Assembly (NCBI GenBank): GCA_964547415.1
Contig: CAZJNX010000166.1
Location: 1-10,920, forward strand
Source of the DNA: CAZJNX01 sp964547415
GTDB taxonomy: Bacteria > Pseudomonadota > Alphaproteobacteria > Rhizobiales > Amorphaceae
Length of the DNA: 10,920 nucleotides
Reading direction: 5' to 3'
Shown: positions 1 to 6,615 of the stretch, one piece after another
Layout of the letters: each line of letters opens with the position of its first letter
Numbering within the stretch: the stretch's first letter is position 1
Position numbers and translations under genes: made by a program
Notes under the pieces: generated by a model
Told to the model about the DNA's origin: nothing
Databases searched by the model: none
The model's input: the letters and a program-made list of their open reading frames with translations, nothing else

Positions 1-102
1 GACGAGCCGGCGCCGCGGACGGAAGCCTTCCGCACCTCCGCCCGCTACGCCGACTTCTGCCGCGACACGTCCGCCGCCCTCGGCGCGGCGATGGAGCGGT
101 GA
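1..102 (+). CDS. C-terminal end of an unidentified protein (partial)
   Basis: An open frame enters from the left edge and ends at TGA 100-102, giving 33 residues that begin DEPAPRTEAF and end GAAMER. The following permease gene starts 38 bases later on the same strand, so this gene is probably its operon partner. Importers of the SsuABC/TauABC type usually place an ATP-binding subunit or second permease there, and the charged helix-like tail would suit an ATPase C-terminus. That is inference from position: the visible residues carry no Walker, signature or membrane motif. Confidence applies to the reading frame, not to a function. Confidence 0.6.
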   Translation, partial: DEPAPRTEAFRTSARYADFCRDTSAALGAAMER

Positions 103-121
103 GGGCGGCGGGGCACGGGTC

Positions 122-135
122 CGGGAGGGGAAGGA
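122..135 (+). promoter_or_regulatory. Ribosome binding site fixing the permease start
   Basis: A purine-rich run with GGGAGGGG followed by AAGGA lies 5-19 bases before ATG 141. It supports ATG 141 as the start rather than the in-frame GTG at 99, which overlaps the stop codon of the preceding gene and has no comparable site. Confidence 0.6.
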
Positions 136-140
136 CGGCC

Positions 141-1046
141 ATGACGACGACGGACGGCACCATGGCCGCCCCGGGCGAGGCCACGCCGGCCGCAGCGCCG
201 GGCACCCCGCCCGCGACGGCGGCCCGCCCGGCGCTGGCCCCGACCCCGGCGGAGCGGCGGGAGCGGATCCTGAAGATCGTGCTGCCGCTCGCCGTCTTCG
301 TCATCGTCCTCGGCATCTGGGAGGCGTACGTGCGCCTCGACGACGTGCCGGTCTACATCCTGCCGCCGCCGAGCCTCGTCATCGCGACCATCTTCAGCGA
401 CTGGAACGTCCTCGGCCCGGCACTCTGGAACACCATGGTCATCACGCTCCTCGGGCTCCTCATCGCCGCCATCGGTGGCGGGGCGCTCGCCGTCCTGTTC
501 ACGCAGGGCAAGTACGTGGAGTACTCCTTCTACCCCTACGCCATCGTGCTTCAGGTGACGCCGATCATCTCGATCTTTCCACTCATCAACATCTACATCG
601 AGAACATCTACGCCAAGCTGCTGTTGGCTGTCTGGATCGTCTCGTTCTTCCCGATCCTGTCGAACACCACCGTCGGCCTCAGCTCCGCCGACCGGAACCT
701 CGCCGACCTCTATCGCCTCTACGGCGCCTCGCGGTGGCAGACGCTGCGCTACCTGCGCCTGCCGTCGGCGCTGCCCTGGTTCCTCGGGGGCCTCAGGATC
801 GCGGGCGGGCTCGCCCTCATCGGCGCCGTCGTGGCCGAGTTCGTGGGCGGCACCTCGGGGCTCGGCTCGGGCCTCGCCGCCCGCCTCATCGAATCGGCCT
901 ACCGCCTCAACATGCCGCGCCTGTTCGCGGCCCTGTTCCTCATCTCGCTCGCGGGCATCGCCATCTACGTCGTCCTGTCGTTCGTGACGTGGGTGTGCCT
1001 GCGCAAGTGGCACGAGAGCGCCCTCGCGGGCGGGGGCCGGCGGTGA
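141..1046 (+). CDS. ABC transporter permease, SsuC/TauC/ThiX-like
   Basis: This 301-residue protein is the membrane subunit of an ABC importer of the BPD_transp_1 family, in the branch that serves sulfonates, taurine, nitrate and thiamine-pyrimidine precursors. Residues 1-40 are an Ala/Pro-rich cytosolic lead. Hydrophobic segments follow at about 46-60, 98-120, 132-150, 158-175, 214-235 and 262-287. The cytoplasmic EAA loop that docks with the ATPase is at about 190-212 (LYRLYGASRW, then RLPSALP), with the conserved Gly at 195. The short YILPPPS motif at 72-78, before the core, is typical of this subfamily. The start is ATG 141, with a strong Shine-Dalgarno run. The gene ends 19 bases before the amidohydrolase gene, suggesting cotranscription and a shared substrate. 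The family is clear. The transported compound cannot be read from a permease alone, and the periplasmic binding protein is not in the window. Confidence 0.92.
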   Translation: MTTTDGTMAAPGEATPAAAPGTPPATAARPALAPTPAERRERILKIVLPLAVFVIVLGIWEAYVRLDDVPVYILPPPSLVIATIFSDWNVLGPALWNTMVITLLGLLIAAIGGGALAVLFTQGKYVEYSFYPYAIVLQVTPIISIFPLINIYIENIYAKLLLAVWIVSFFPILSNTTVGLSSADRNLADLYRLYGASRWQTLRYLRLPSALPWFLGGLRIAGGLALIGAVVAEFVGGTSGLGSGLAARLIESAYRLNMPRLFAALFLISLAGIAIYVVLSFVTWVCLRKWHESALAGGGRR

Positions 1047-1065
1047 CGCCCGCCGGAGCGGGGCC

Positions 1066-2430
1066 GTGAGCTGGCTCGACCTCTCGGCCGGGGAGCCCGT
1101 CGCCGAGATCCGCAACGCCCGCATTCCAGAGGCCGTCCTCGCCGCCGACGTCCCGGCCACGGACGCGGCGGACGGTCTCACGCGCCGCACGGTGCGGATC
1201 GCGGGCGGGCGCATCGCCGCCGTGGAGACGCCCCGGGACGGCGCGCCGCCGCCCGGCCAGCGCCCGTCGGTCTCCCGCAGCGACGGGAGGACCGTGGTGG
1301 ACCTTGCCGGCGGCATCCTCCTGCCCGCCTTCACGGACGTGCACACCCATGTGGACAAGGGCCACATCTGGCCGCGCACGCCCAACCCGGACGGCACCTT
1401 CGCCAGCGCCCTCGCGGCCACCGGCGCCGACCGGCAGCGGTCGTGGACGGCCACCGACGTGCGCCGCCGGATGGACTTCTCGCTGCGCTGCGCCTTCGCC
1501 CACGGCACGCGCCGCCTCAGGACCCACATCGATTCGATCCCGCCCCAGGACCGGATCTCCTGGCCCGTGGTGGCGGCGGCGCGCGAGGCCTGGGCCGGCC
1601 GAATCGACCTCCAGGCAGTGTCCCTCGTGGGCATCGACGGCCTGCCGGCGGGCGGGACCCTCCTCGACTTCGCGGCCCACGTGAAGGAGCACGGCGGCAT
1701 CCTCGGCGCCGTGCTCTACCCCACCGACGGGCTCGAGGCGGGGGTGGAGCGGATCTTCGAGGCGGCCATGCGCCTCGACATGGACCTCGACTTCCACGTG
1801 GACGAGAACGGCGACCCGGCCTCCCGCTGCCTCGACCTCGTGGCGCGGACGGTCCTCGCCACCGGCTTTCCGGGCGGGCGCGTCACCTGCGGCCACTGCT
1901 GCTCGCTCGCCCTGCAGCCCGCCCCCGTCGCCGCCGCCACCATCGAACGGGTGGCCGAGGCGGGCCTTTCGGTGGTTTCCCTTCCGCTTTGCAACATGTA
2001 CCTGCAGGACCGCGCGGCGGGCGCGACGCCACGCTGGCGGGGGGTCACCCTCCTCAACGAGCTCGCGGCGGCCGGCGTGCCGGCGTGCGTGGCGAGCGAC
2101 AACACGCGTGACCCGTTCTACGCCTACGGGGACCTCGACATGCTGGAAGTCCTGCGGGAATCCGTCCGCATCCTCCACCTCGATCACCCGGCCGGCCCCG
2201 CCGTCGCGGCGGCCACCACGATCCCCGCCCGGATCATGGGCGCGGAGGCGGACAGCCGCGTCGCGCCCGGCGCCCCGGCCGACCTCGTCCTCGTCACGGC
2301 GCGCAGCTTCGGCGAGCTGTTCGCGCGGCCCCAGGCGGACCGGGTCGTCCTCCGGGACGGGCGGGAAAGCCGCGCCGCCCCGCCCGACTACCGGGAGCTC
2401 GACGACCTGTTCGCGCCCGCCCGCCCCTGA
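1066..2430 (+). CDS. Cytosine-deaminase-like amidohydrolase (CodA family, substrate uncertain)
   Basis: A 454-residue metal-dependent hydrolase of the amidohydrolase superfamily that aligns with E. coli CodA over its full length. Visible landmarks are the metal-binding HxH at H93/H95 (DVHTHVD), RTHID at 152-156, HVDE at H244/E247, H277 (TCGH), PLCNMYLQ at 307-314 and D345 within SDNTRDPFYAYGD. These match CodA H61/H63, H214/E217, H246 and D313, so the catalytic machinery looks intact. Positions that read the substrate differ: CodA D314 is N346 here, W319 is F351, and the PQEG segment with Q156 is replaced by GIDG near 189-192. It is therefore a deaminase or cyclic-amide hydrolase acting on an unknown, probably heterocyclic compound. 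The start is GTG 1066 with GGAG at 1055-1058; no ATG gives a better start. The gene sits between the permease and a flavoprotein gene, probably in one operon. No signal peptide is seen, so it should be cytosolic. Confidence 0.88.
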   Translation: MSWLDLSAGEPVAEIRNARIPEAVLAADVPATDAADGLTRRTVRIAGGRIAAVETPRDGAPPPGQRPSVSRSDGRTVVDLAGGILLPAFTDVHTHVDKGHIWPRTPNPDGTFASALAATGADRQRSWTATDVRRRMDFSLRCAFAHGTRRLRTHIDSIPPQDRISWPVVAAAREAWAGRIDLQAVSLVGIDGLPAGGTLLDFAAHVKEHGGILGAVLYPTDGLEAGVERIFEAAMRLDMDLDFHVDENGDPASRCLDLVARTVLATGFPGGRVTCGHCCSLALQPAPVAAATIERVAEAGLSVVSLPLCNMYLQDRAAGATPRWRGVTLLNELAAAGVPACVASDNTRDPFYAYGDLDMLEVLRESVRILHLDHPAGPAVAAATTIPARIMGAEADSRVAPGAPADLVLVTARSFGELFARPQADRVVLRDGRESRAAPPDYRELDDLFAPARP

Positions 2431-2482
2431 CCCGCGCCGACCCGCCGCCGACGGCACGACCGCCCGCCCGGGAGAGAGCACC

Positions 2483-3922
2483 ATGATGATCAGGCGACCC
2501 GACCTTTCCGGCCTCAAGACCGACCTTCAGGGAATCGCGACGGAGGAGAACCCGCGCCTCGTCAAGCAGAAGAGCCGGGACTTCTTCTGGTACTCGCCGG
2601 TCCTGAAGCGCCAGCTCGACCATCTCGCCGCCGACATCGTCGCCACGCCGCGGACGGTGGACGAGGTCCTCGCGGTTCTGGCCGCCTGCCACGCCCACGA
2701 CGTGCCGGTGACGCCGCGGGGCGCGGGCACGGGCAACTATGGTCAGGCGATGCCGCTGGACGGCGGCCTCGTCCTCGACCTGTCCGCCCTCGACAAGGTG
2801 CTGTCCGTGACGGCCGAGACGGTGACGACCGAGCCGGGCGCCATCATGGAGGCGATCGACCGGCGCACCATCGAGGAGACGGGTCGGGAGCTGCGCATGT
2901 TCCCCTCCACCTACCGCACAGCCTCCATCGGGGGCTTCGTGGGCGGCGGCTCGGGCGGGGTCGGCTCCATCCGCTGGGGCGGCCTGCGCGACCTCGGCAA
3001 CGTGACGCGGCTCAAGCTCGCCACCATGGAGGCGAGCCCGCGGATCCTCGAATTGTCGGGCGACGAGATCCAGAAGGCCGCCCACGCCTACGGCACGACG
3101 GGCATCATCGTCGAGGTGGAGGTGCCCCTCGCCGACGCCCACCCGTGGGTCGGCGTGATCGCCGCCTTCGACGACACCATGACGGCGGCCACCTTCGCCC
3201 ACGACCTCGCCCACCAGGACGGTCTCCTCATGAAGGAGGTCGGCGTCGTCGCGCCGTCCATCGCGGCGAGCTACTTCCCGCGCTACCGCCGCTACATCCC
3301 GGACGGCCGGGCGGTCGCCCTCCTGATGGCGGCGCCCTCGGCGGTCGCGGGGGTGGAGACGCTGGCGGTGCGCCACGGGGGCGAGGTGGTCTTCCGCGCG
3401 GACCAGGTGGCGCCGGCCGATCTCGCCGGCCTGCCGCCCGTCTACGAGCTCACCTGGAACCACACCACCTTGCGGGCGCTGCGGGTGGACCCGGCGATCA
3501 CCTACCTCCAGGTCCTCTATCCCCAGCCCGACATTCTCGGCCACGTGCGGCGGATGGCGGACCGCTTCGGCGAGGAGGTGCCCGTGCACCTCGAGTTCGT
3601 GCGCTTCAACGGCGCGGTCGGCTGTTTCGGCCTCCCCCTCGTCCACTTCACCACGGAAGAGCGGCTCGAGGAGATCATCCGCATCCACGACGCGGAGGGG
3701 GCGCCGGTCTTCAACCCCCACCGCTACACCCTCGAGGAAGGCGGCATGAAGAACACCGACCCGGTGCAGCTCGCCTTCAAGCGGGAGGCTGACCCGAAGG
3801 GTCTCCTCAACCCGGGCAAGATGGTCGCCTGGGAGGACCCCGACTTCGACTTCGCCTCCGACCGGCCGTACCTCTTCCGCAGCCAGAGCGGGTCCGCCCA
3901 CACCGGCGTCGCCTCCCGATGA
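2483..3922 (+). CDS. FAD-binding oxidoreductase, GlcD-like (VAO/PCMH family)
   Basis: A 479-residue flavoprotein of the FAD_binding_4 (VAO/PCMH) family, as in glycolate or D-lactate oxidase subunits. Residues about 52-215 form the FAD domain: TPRTVDEVLAVL (55-66), PRGAGTGNYGQ (78-88), which contacts the pyrophosphate, and the glycine-rich SIGGFVGGGSGGVGSIRWG (148-166). The C-terminal DPKGLLNPGKM (437-447) is the usual closing motif of the family. The flavin loop shows no obvious His or Cys for covalent attachment, so FAD is probably bound noncovalently. Length is normal for a single-chain member. No signal peptide or membrane segment is seen. ATG 2483 is followed directly by ATG 2486; GGGAGAGAG at 2470-2478 sits just upstream and favours 2483. 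It lies 52 bases after the amidohydrolase gene and 31 before a second flavoprotein gene, so it probably oxidises an intermediate of the same pathway. The family is firm; the substrate is unknown. Confidence 0.9.
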   Translation: MMIRRPDLSGLKTDLQGIATEENPRLVKQKSRDFFWYSPVLKRQLDHLAADIVATPRTVDEVLAVLAACHAHDVPVTPRGAGTGNYGQAMPLDGGLVLDLSALDKVLSVTAETVTTEPGAIMEAIDRRTIEETGRELRMFPSTYRTASIGGFVGGGSGGVGSIRWGGLRDLGNVTRLKLATMEASPRILELSGDEIQKAAHAYGTTGIIVEVEVPLADAHPWVGVIAAFDDTMTAATFAHDLAHQDGLLMKEVGVVAPSIAASYFPRYRRYIPDGRAVALLMAAPSAVAGVETLAVRHGGEVVFRADQVAPADLAGLPPVYELTWNHTTLRALRVDPAITYLQVLYPQPDILGHVRRMADRFGEEVPVHLEFVRFNGAVGCFGLPLVHFTTEERLEEIIRIHDAEGAPVFNPHRYTLEEGGMKNTDPVQLAFKREADPKGLLNPGKMVAWEDPDFDFASDRPYLFRSQSGSAHTGVASR

Positions 3923-3953
3923 GGCGCGCGAAGGACCGCCGGCGCCGCGCGCC

Positions 3954-4541
3954 ATGAAGGTGCTCCTCGTCCACGCCCACCCGAACCCGGAGAGCCTCAA
4001 CCGCACCCTCGCCGACGCGGCGGCGGCGGCGCTCCGGGAGGGCGGCCACGAGGTCCGCTTCCTCGACCTTTACGCAATCGGCTTCGACCCGGTGATGGGC
4101 CGGGAGGAGCGCGCCCGCTACCACACGCCCGGCGAGAACGAGCGGCCGGTCGCCGAGCACCTTGCGCACCTGAAATGGTGCGAGGCCCTCGTCTTCGTCT
4201 ATCCGACCTGGTGGTTCGGCCTGCCCGCGATCCTGAAGGGCTGGCTCGACCGGGTGCTCGTGCCCCACGTCACCTTCACCCTGCCGACGCGGGAGCGGAC
4301 GATCCGCCCGCTCCTCACCCACATCGTCAGGATCACCGTCGTCACCACCTGCGGGGCGCCCAAGTTCTGGTCGATGGTGGTGGGCGAACCCGGACGGCGC
4401 ACCCTCCTGAGGGGGATGCGGGCGATCTGCGCCCCGTCCTGCCGCACCCGCTACATCGCCCTCCACAGGATCGACAGCCGCTCCCGGGACGAGACGCAGG
4501 CCTTCGTGGAGAAAGTGCGCCGGAAACTTCGCGATCCCTGA
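3954..4541 (+). CDS. NAD(P)H-dependent oxidoreductase, flavodoxin-fold (Flavodoxin_2 family)
   Basis: A 195-residue protein of the NQO/MdaB/KefF type, which transfers hydride from NAD(P)H to FMN or FAD and on to quinones or other acceptors. The phosphate-binding stretch HAHPNPESLN (7-16) follows the first beta strand MKVLLV, and YPTWWFGLPAILKGWLDRVL (83-102) is the family hallmark that contacts the flavin. TTCGAPKFW (131-139) matches the next flavin-binding loop. Length is typical. The start ATG 3954 is the natural N-terminus because it begins beta strand 1; the best upstream purine run, AAGGA at 3931-3935, is rather distant. It follows the FAD oxidoreductase by 31 bases and precedes the MarR gene by 65. 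In this context it may recycle electrons or reduce a pathway intermediate, but a detoxifying quinone reductase under MarR control is an equally fair reading. Confidence 0.9.
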   Translation: MKVLLVHAHPNPESLNRTLADAAAAALREGGHEVRFLDLYAIGFDPVMGREERARYHTPGENERPVAEHLAHLKWCEALVFVYPTWWFGLPAILKGWLDRVLVPHVTFTLPTRERTIRPLLTHIVRITVVTTCGAPKFWSMVVGEPGRRTLLRGMRAICAPSCRTRYIALHRIDSRSRDETQAFVEKVRRKLRDP

Positions 4542-4565
4542 GAGGCCGGCCGGAAAGGCGCCCCC

Positions 4566-4583
4566 CTGTCACGGCGCTGTCAC
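4566..4583 (+). repeat. Direct repeat CTGTCAC upstream of the MarR gene
   Basis: CTGTCAC occurs at 4566-4572 and again at 4577-4583, an 11-base step (about one helical turn), starting 41 bases before ATG 4607. Tandem half-sites on one face of the helix can bind a dimeric regulator, and MarR proteins often control their own gene. MarR operators are usually inverted repeats, so this may be chance. Confidence 0.3.
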
Positions 4584-4606
4584 ACGGTGCCGCTACACCC
4601 GTGAGT

Positions 4607-5104
4607 ATGCCGATGAAGTATTCGAAGCTCGCCGTCTACCGACTCGCCCAGGCGGCGAAGGCGAACCGCGTGCGCTCCGGCGCCCACCTGTCGCGGATCG
4701 GCCTGCACCCGGGCCAGGAGTTCGTCCTCAAGTGCCTCGACGAGGAGGACGGGCAGACCATGAGCCAGCTCGCCCTCGCCCTCGCGGTCCAGCCGCCGAC
4801 CGTCACCAAGATGGTCACGCGCCTCGCCGCCCACGGCCTCGTCATCCGGCAGACCTCGCAGCAGGACGGGCGGCTGGCCCGCGTCTTCCTGACGGAAGAG
4901 GGCCGGGCGCTTGTGAAGGACATCGACAAGTTGTGGAGGCGCCTCGAGAAGGAGGCGCTCGCGGGCATCGAGGACAAGGACCGCAAGAAGCTGAGGAAGC
5001 TCCTGCGCGTCATCGAGAAGAACCTCGCCGGCGCCGCCGCCCGCCCCGACACCGGCGACGTCGAGGAGGAGGACGACGAGGAAGGTGCCCTCGAGCCGGC
5101 GTGA
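4607..5104 (+). CDS. MarR-family transcriptional regulator
   Basis: A 165-residue winged-helix repressor-type protein. The helix-turn-helix is at about 51-75: TMSQLALALAVQ, then PPTVTKMVTRL as recognition helix. The wing follows at 79-98 (VIRQTSQQDGRLARVFLTEEG), which is the classic MarR pattern with the D-x-R wing tip (D87, R89). Helices at about 5-28 and 104-142 form the dimer interface. The C-terminus (150-161) is a strongly acidic tail, GDVEEEDDEEGA, which is unusual for the family. Start choice is uncertain: ATG 4607, ATG 4613 and GTG 4601 are in frame and none has a good Shine-Dalgarno match; I chose 4607 as the longer ATG form. It follows the NAD(P)H oxidoreductase by 65 bases on the same strand and probably responds to a substrate or product of that cluster. 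The target is inferred from position only. Confidence 0.88.
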   Translation: MPMKYSKLAVYRLAQAAKANRVRSGAHLSRIGLHPGQEFVLKCLDEEDGQTMSQLALALAVQPPTVTKMVTRLAAHGLVIRQTSQQDGRLARVFLTEEGRALVKDIDKLWRRLEKEALAGIEDKDRKKLRKLLRVIEKNLAGAAARPDTGDVEEEDDEEGALEPA

Positions 5105-5172
5105 TCCGCCCCGCGCCCGCGCTGGCCGACGCCCCGCGGTCGACCCGATCGGCGCTCACCTTCCGGCCCGGT

Positions 5173-5201
5173 TTGACGGGACGGCCCGGGTAGGCTTGGT
5201 T
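5173..5201 (+). promoter_or_regulatory. Possible promoter of the aminopeptidase-NlpC/P60 pair
   Basis: TTGACG at 5173-5178 is a good sigma-70-type -35 match. A 17-base spacer leads to TTGGTT at 5196-5201, which is a poor -10. It lies in the 143-base gap after the MarR gene, where a new transcription unit could begin. The weak -10 keeps confidence low. Confidence 0.28.
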
Positions 5202-5222
5202 TCCCCGTTCGCCGGGAAAACC
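5198..5222 (+). repeat. Imperfect inverted repeat before the aminopeptidase gene
   Basis: GGTTTCCC at 5198-5205 can pair with GGGAAAACC at 5214-5222 with one bulged A, leaving a loop CGTTCGCC. It lies 26-50 bases before ATG 5248 and is not followed by a T tract, so it is not a standard terminator. It could be a leader hairpin or an operator half-site pair, or chance. Confidence 0.25.
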
Positions 5223-5247
5223 GGCTCGAGGGAGAGCGCAAGCCGAG

Positions 5248-6615
5248 ATGTCCGTTTTCGTGACCCATGCCGACGAGCGGGCCGTGCCGGCCCACCTCGT
5301 CACCCCCGCGACCCTGTCCGACATCGCCCATCGCCTGCCGCCGGCCGCCCGCACCTTCATGGAAGCGGTCGGCTTCGAGGCGGAGGACGGGCGCGTGCTG
5401 CCCGTGCCGGGCGAAGGGGGAGAGGTGGCCGCCATCCTCGTCGGCGCGAGCGACGACGCGCCCGACCCGTTCGCCGCGGGCCGCCTCGACAAGGTGATGA
5501 CCGGCACGCTCCGCCTCGGGGAGGGATGGGTCGATCCGACCCTGTCCGCCCTCGCCTTCGGCCTCGCCTCCTACCGCTTCGGCGCCTATCGCAAGACGCC
5601 GCCCCGCCGCACCCGCCTCGTGGTTCCGGACGGCGTCGACGGGGAGGAGCTGGAGCGCACGGTCCAGGCCGTCTTCTTCACGCGGGACCTCGTCAACACG
5701 CCGGCCAACGACCTCGGCCCGGCCGAGCTGGCCGACAGCGCCCAGGCCCTCGGCCGCCGCCACGGCGCGAAGGTGACGATCACCGACGGCGAGGCGCTGG
5801 AGGCCGGTTTTCCCATGGTCGCCGCCGTGGGGGCGGCGAGCCCGCGCCAGCCCCTCGTCATCGACCTCGTTTGGGGCGATCCGGCCGCGCCCAAGGTGAC
5901 CCTCGTCGGCAAGGGGGTGGTGTTCGACACGGGCGGGCTCAACCTGAAGCCCGACCGGGCCATGAGCAACATGAAGAAGGACATGGGCGGGGCGGCGAAC
6001 GCCCTCGGCCTCGCCTCGCTCGTCATGGGCTCGGAGCTGCCGGTGCGGCTGCGCGTCCTCGTGGGCGCGGTGGAGAACGCCGTCGGCGGGGCCGCCTTCC
6101 GCCCGGGCGACGTGATGCGCAGCCGCAAGGGGCTGACGGTGGAGATCGGCAACACGGACGCGGAGGGCCGCCTCGTCCTTGCCGACACCATGGCGCTCGC
6201 CGACGAGGAGGCGCCCGACCTCATGATCGACTTCGCGACGCTGACGGGCGCGGCCCGGGTGGCCCTCGGGCCCGAGATCCCGGCCCTGTTCACCCCGGAC
6301 GACGGCCTCGCCGCGGCCCTCGCGGAGGCGGCCGAGCGGGTGGACGACCCGGTGTGGCGCCTGCCCCTGTGGCCGGGCTACCGGGGCTGGCTGAAGTCGA
6401 AGGTCGCGGACGTATGCCACATCTCCAGCCAGCCGTTCGCCGGCTCGGTGACGGCGGCGCTGTTCCTGGAAAAGTTCGTGGAGCGGGCGGCCGAGTGGGC
6501 CCATTTCGACCTGTTCGCCTGGAACAGCGAGGCGCGGCCCGGCCGCCCCGTGGGCGGGGAGGCGCAGACGATCCGCGCCATCCACGACTACCTGAAGCTG
6601 CGGTTCGACGCATGA
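5248..6615 (+). CDS. Leucyl aminopeptidase family protein (M17)
   Basis: A 455-residue dizinc aminopeptidase that removes N-terminal residues from peptides in the cytosol. The M17 catalytic domain occupies about 145-455. Metal ligands and catalytic residues line up with E. coli PepA: K222 and D227 in GKGVVFDTGG (221-230), K234 in NLKPD (catalytic Lys), D245 in MKKDMGGAAN, and D304, E306, R308 in the family signature NTDAEGRLVLADTM (302-315). The N-terminal regulatory domain (1-140) is shorter and diverged compared with PepA (503 residues), as in the short alphaproteobacterial branch, so the name pepA is not applied. ATG 5248 has GGGAGAG at 5230-5236 upstream. Its stop overlaps the start of the NlpC/P60 gene in an ATGA, so translation is probably coupled. 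Activity is well supported; the natural peptide substrates are not known. Confidence 0.94.
   Translation: MSVFVTHADERAVPAHLVTPATLSDIAHRLPPAARTFMEAVGFEAEDGRVLPVPGEGGEVAAILVGASDDAPDPFAAGRLDKVMTGTLRLGEGWVDPTLSALAFGLASYRFGAYRKTPPRRTRLVVPDGVDGEELERTVQAVFFTRDLVNTPANDLGPAELADSAQALGRRHGAKVTITDGEALEAGFPMVAAVGAASPRQPLVIDLVWGDPAAPKVTLVGKGVVFDTGGLNLKPDRAMSNMKKDMGGAANALGLASLVMGSELPVRLRVLVGAVENAVGGAAFRPGDVMRSRKGLTVEIGNTDAEGRLVLADTMALADEEAPDLMIDFATLTGAARVALGPEIPALFTPDDGLAAALAEAAERVDDPVWRLPLWPGYRGWLKSKVADVCHISSQPFAGSVTAALFLEKFVERAAEWAHFDLFAWNSEARPGRPVGGEAQTIRAIHDYLKLRFDA

Noticed and set aside
99..140. GTG 99 as start of the permease
   Set aside because: It overlaps the stop of the preceding gene and lacks a ribosome binding site, while ATG 141 has a strong one.
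1066..2430. Naming the amidohydrolase codA
   Set aside because: Catalytic residues agree but substrate-recognition positions do not, and the operon context does not match the codBA permease-deaminase pair.
2108..2482. Upstream extension of the FAD oxidoreductase into the amidohydrolase gene
   Set aside because: The added residues are a Ser/Arg/Pro-rich shadow. The family N-terminus fits ATG 2483 with its purine run.
45..6585. Very long minus-strand open frames opposite the operon and peptidase genes (for example 45-1700, 940-2517, 2294-4006, 4636-6585)
   Set aside because: They lie opposite genes with firm family motifs and translate to low-complexity Arg/Gly/Pro/Ala sequence. Stop codons are rare in such GC-rich DNA, so long antisense frames are expected.
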